This document shows, piece after piece, positions 5,245 to 7,413 of a stretch of DNA of 7,413 nucleotides. The DNA comes from Treponema sp. UBA4319 (GTDB lineage: Bacteria; Spirochaetota; Spirochaetia; Treponematales; Treponemataceae). Position 1 is the stretch's first letter. Every line of letters starts with the position of its first letter. Below the pieces are notes generated by a model. That model searched no databases. It worked only from the letters and a program-made list of their open reading frames with translations, and was not told where the DNA came from. Position numbers and translations under genes: made by a program. The stretch covers positions 1 through 7,413 of the forward strand of contig DGUD01000055.1 in NCBI GenBank assembly GCA_002393865.1, read 5' to 3'.

Positions 5245-6282
5245 CTACAAAAGGCGGATACCAGCCTTGGCGCAATCAGCGCGCATGCTGTCAGGCCACG
5301 TGCTTACCTGCGTCTCGCCGATATGCGCCTTGCGCAGGAAGTACATACACAGGCGGCTCTGCCCGATACCGCCGCCCATCGTCTGGCTCAGCTCGCCGGC
5401 AAGCAGGCGCCGGTGGAATTCCAGCCGTGAGCGCTCAGGGCAGCCGCGCTCGGCAAGCTGCGCCTCAAGCGACTGCGGGCTTACGCGGACACCCATGGAA
5501 GAAAGCTCCATGGCGCTCTGCAGCACAGGGTTCCACACGAGCAGGTCGCCGTTCAGCCCGCGGTGCCCGTCGCCACTCTCCGTAATCCAGTCGTCGTAGT
5601 CGGGGGCACGCCCGTCGTGGATGGAACCGTCGGGCAATTTCCCGCCGATGCCTATCAGGAAGACCGCGCCATACTTGCGCACCACCTCCGTCTCGCGCTC
5701 CTTGGGGCTCTTGTCCGGGTACTGGCGCTGCAAATCGTCCGCGTACAGGAACGTGATATGTTCCGGCAGCACCGGAGGAATGGCGGCGTAGCGGTCGTAG
5801 ATATAGAATTCAGTGCGCTTCAGGCAGCGGTAGATTTTCTCCACCACGGACTTCAGGTAGGGGATGGAGCGGTCGGAACCGGCGATGCACATCTCCCAGT
5901 CCCACTGATCCACATACAGGGAATGCAGGTTGTCCAGCTCCTCGTCGGCGCGGATGGCGTTCATGTCGGTATAGATGCCGAATCCGGGCTTGAGAGCCAT
6001 GTCCGTCACCTTCAGGCGCTTCCACTTTGCAAGGGAATGGACAATCTCCAGCTGCGCATCCCCCATGTCCTTTACGGGAAAGCGCACGGGGCGCTCGACA
6101 CCGTTCAGGTCGTCATTGATGCCCAAGCCCGATTGCACGAATAGCGGTGCGGTAACGCGCGTCAGGTTCAGCTCCGTGGAAAGCGCGAGCTGAAAAAAAT
6201 CCTTGATGAGCACGATGGCGTGCTCCGTCTCCTTCTCGTTCAGGAGCGCCTTGTAGCCCCCCGGAACCTGTAACTGTGCCAT
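5245..6282 (-). CDS. asnA: Aspartate--ammonia ligase (ammonia-dependent asparagine synthetase A)
   Basis: This cytoplasmic enzyme makes asparagine from aspartate, ammonia and ATP through an aspartyl-AMP intermediate, giving AMP and pyrophosphate. The 345-residue length fits the family (E. coli AsnA has 330). The fold is that of class II aminoacyl-tRNA synthetases. Characteristic stretches are LTRVTAPLFVQSGLGINDDL (40-59), FPVKDMGDAQLEIVHSLAKW (68-87), YVDQWDWE (123-130), GIGGKLPDGSIHDGRAPDYDDW (211-232, split here as the acid-rich loop), NGDLLVWNPVLQSAMELSSM (244-263) and the ATP-binding GGGIGQSR (303-310). No gap or missing motif was seen. AGGAGG (6293-6288 on the minus strand) sits five bases before the ATG, an ideal ribosome binding site. 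galT ends 75 bases upstream and the radical-SAM-like gene starts six bases downstream, so the three are probably co-transcribed. AsnA uses free ammonia, unlike glutamine-dependent AsnB. Confidence 0.97.
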   Translation of the reverse strand: MAQLQVPGGYKALLNEKETEHAIVLIKDFFQLALSTELNLTRVTAPLFVQSGLGINDDLNGVERPVRFPVKDMGDAQLEIVHSLAKWKRLKVTDMALKPGFGIYTDMNAIRADEELDNLHSLYVDQWDWEMCIAGSDRSIPYLKSVVEKIYRCLKRTEFYIYDRYAAIPPVLPEHITFLYADDLQRQYPDKSPKERETEVVRKYGAVFLIGIGGKLPDGSIHDGRAPDYDDWITESGDGHRGLNGDLLVWNPVLQSAMELSSMGVRVSPQSLEAQLAERGCPERSRLEFHRRLLAGELSQTMGGGIGQSRLCMYFLRKAHIGETQVSTWPDSMRADCAKAGIRLL

Positions 6283-6318
6283 AAAAACCTCCTGGCAAGC
6301 TTCAAAAGCCGCTTAGTT

Positions 6319-6339
6319 CCGGGACTTGCCCCGTCCCGG
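6319..6339 (-). promoter_or_regulatory. Hairpin between galT and asnA
   Basis: On the minus strand, CCGGGAC and GTCCCGG form a 7-bp perfect stem with a 7-base loop in the 75-base gap between galT and asnA. No U-run follows directly, since the next bases are AACTAAGCGGC and only then TTTT. Partial termination or a processing and stabilising hairpin that sets asnA expression relative to galT both fit. It ends 25 bases before the asnA Shine-Dalgarno. Confidence 0.4.
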
Positions 6340-6357
6340 CTTCCGAAACCGCCTCTC

Positions 6358-7413
6358 CTATGCGAACGTGCTCATAAAACGGTGGAAGGCATCCCTGCCC
6401 TCCGGGGTACGCTTGAACACGCCGGAGTCCTCCAGTACGCGGACGAAGACCCGTGCCGTCTCCTCCTGCAGGATGGAACCGACATTATCGCGCGTGATTT
6501 TGCCGTAATGGGGAAGGAAGGTGCCCACCCAGTCGGCGTGCTTGGCCAGCTCCGGGTCGGCGCTGACGTCGCGCCCGTTCACGATGGCTTCGGCAAGGTC
6601 GTTCAGCTCCTTCTTGAGCCGGGCGGGCAGCACCGCAAGCCCCATCACCTCGATGAGCCCGATGTTCTCCTTCTTGATATGGTGCAGCTCCGCATGGGGA
6701 TGGAACACGCCGAGCGGGTGCTCCTCCGTCGTAATGTTGTTGCGCAGCACCAAGTCTATCTCGTAATCGCCGCCCCGCATGCGCACAATCGGCGTGATTG
6801 TATTGTGCTTCTCGCCGCCGGTCTCGGCAAAGATAAAGGACTCCTTGTCCGTGTAGGCGCGCCACGAATTCAGTATCCTGTCTGCCAGCTGCACCACGCG
6901 GTCGGAATTATGCCCGGACAGCCGGATGACGCTCATCGGCCACTTGACAATGCCGCAGCGCACGTCGTCAAAGCCGTGCACGGGGAAGGACTCCTCCACA
7001 GGCGCGCGCGCCATGGCAAATTCGTAGCAGCCGCCCTGAAAGTGGTTGTGGCTCAGGATGGAGCCGCCCACAATCGGCAGATCGGCGTTGCTGCCGATGG
7101 TATAGTGCGGGAAGAGCTTGATAAAGTCAAAGAGGAAGAGGAATGTCTCGCGGCTTATCTGCATCGGCGTATGCTCGTAGCTGAACACGATGCAGTGCTC
7201 GTTGTAGTAGACGTAGGGCGAATACTGCAGCCCCCACTCCTTTCCGGCAAGCTTGAGCGGGATAATGCGGTGGTTCTGCCGCGCCGCATGGTTCACGCGG
7301 CCGGCGTAGCCCACGTTCTCCTTGCACAAGAGGCACGCCGGGTAGCCGCCCTGGCGCGCGTTGCGGGCCGCGGCAATCGCCTTGGGATCCTTCTCCGGCT
7401 TGGAAAGGTTGAT
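6358..7413 (-). CDS. galT: UDP-glucose--hexose-1-phosphate uridylyltransferase, type 2 (5' end outside window)
   Basis: This Leloir-pathway enzyme moves UMP between UDP-glucose and galactose 1-phosphate, giving UDP-galactose and glucose 1-phosphate in the cytoplasm. The visible 351 residues run from [17 protein letters not shown] to the TAG at 6360-6358. About 150 N-terminal residues are missing compared with the usual size of roughly 500. The frame is open to the window edge, so the TTG at 7329 is not the start. Diagnostic stretches are [16 protein letters not shown] (24-39) with a CxxC pair, the [13 protein letters not shown] segment and [13 protein letters not shown]. The active-site region [13 protein letters not shown] is at about 116-128, with His122 and His124. 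ITPIVRMR and the [20 protein letters not shown] block come later. These mark the type 2 family common in Firmicutes and not the HPH-type GalT1 of E. coli. It is the first gene seen of the minus-strand group leading into asnA. No galK or galE lies within the window. Confidence 0.95.
   Translation of the reverse strand: MNLSKPEKDPKAIAAARNARQGGYPACLLCKENVGYAGRVNHAARQNHRIIPLKLAGKEWGLQYSPYVYYNEHCIVFSYEHTPMQISRETFLFLFDFIKLFPHYTIGSNADLPIVGGSILSHNHFQGGCYEFAMARAPVEESFPVHGFDDVRCGIVKWPMSVIRLSGHNSDRVVQLADRILNSWRAYTDKESFIFAETGGEKHNTITPIVRMRGGDYEIDLVLRNNITTEEHPLGVFHPHAELHHIKKENIGLIEVMGLAVLPARLKKELNDLAEAIVNGRDVSADPELAKHADWVGTFLPHYGKITRDNVGSILQEETARVFVRVLEDSGVFKRTPEGRDAFHRFMSTFA

Noticed and set aside
1..7413. 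CRISPR array, tRNA, rRNA, insertion sequence, attachment site or toxin-antitoxin pair.
   Set aside because: Both strands were read through. The only repeat is the two-copy 22-bp tandem at 2148-2197, and no transposase, integrase, cloverleaf or short paired-gene layout was found.

Overview
The window is GC-rich bacterial DNA that looks spirochaetal, most likely from a GC-rich host-associated Treponema. The grounds are the company of genes: a chemoreceptor with a membrane-embedded sensor, a two-PDZ HtrA protease with a permissive spirochaete-like lipobox, an ammonia-dependent AsnA, and a type 2 GalT. The genus is inferred from protein character, not from a search.

Layout. Positions 1-145 hold the C-terminal 47 codons of an unidentified plus-strand gene. 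A plus-strand methyl-accepting chemotaxis protein follows (242-2113). It has six predicted membrane helices, a HAMP-like linker and an intact signalling hairpin tip. A 292-base gap (2114-2405) contains a tandem repeat of a 22-bp unit, an AT-rich promoter-like patch and a hairpin leader. It leads into htrA (2406-3905, plus), an envelope serine protease with an intact His-Asp-Ser triad and two PDZ domains.

The 352-base gap 3906-4257 is where convergent transcription units meet. It holds a strong hairpin after htrA, a probable minus-strand terminator, A-rich tracts and a textbook plus-strand intrinsic terminator (4141-4172). No plus-strand gene lies in front of that terminator, so the stretch just upstream is a candidate small RNA. 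It could be independent or released from the htrA 3' UTR.

The right half is a minus-strand operon read from the window's right edge: galT (5' end outside the window), asnA, then a 326-codon gene six bases after asnA. The last gene looks like a radical-SAM barrel lacking its iron-sulfur cysteine motif. The operon joins galactose 1-phosphate handling, asparagine synthesis from ammonia and an unknown protein.

The best candidates for something undescribed are the small RNA with two CUCCUUGA motifs, the radical-SAM-like partner of asnA, and the mirror-placed helix breaks on the two arms of the chemoreceptor hairpin. No CRISPR array, tRNA, rRNA, insertion sequence or phage gene was seen.
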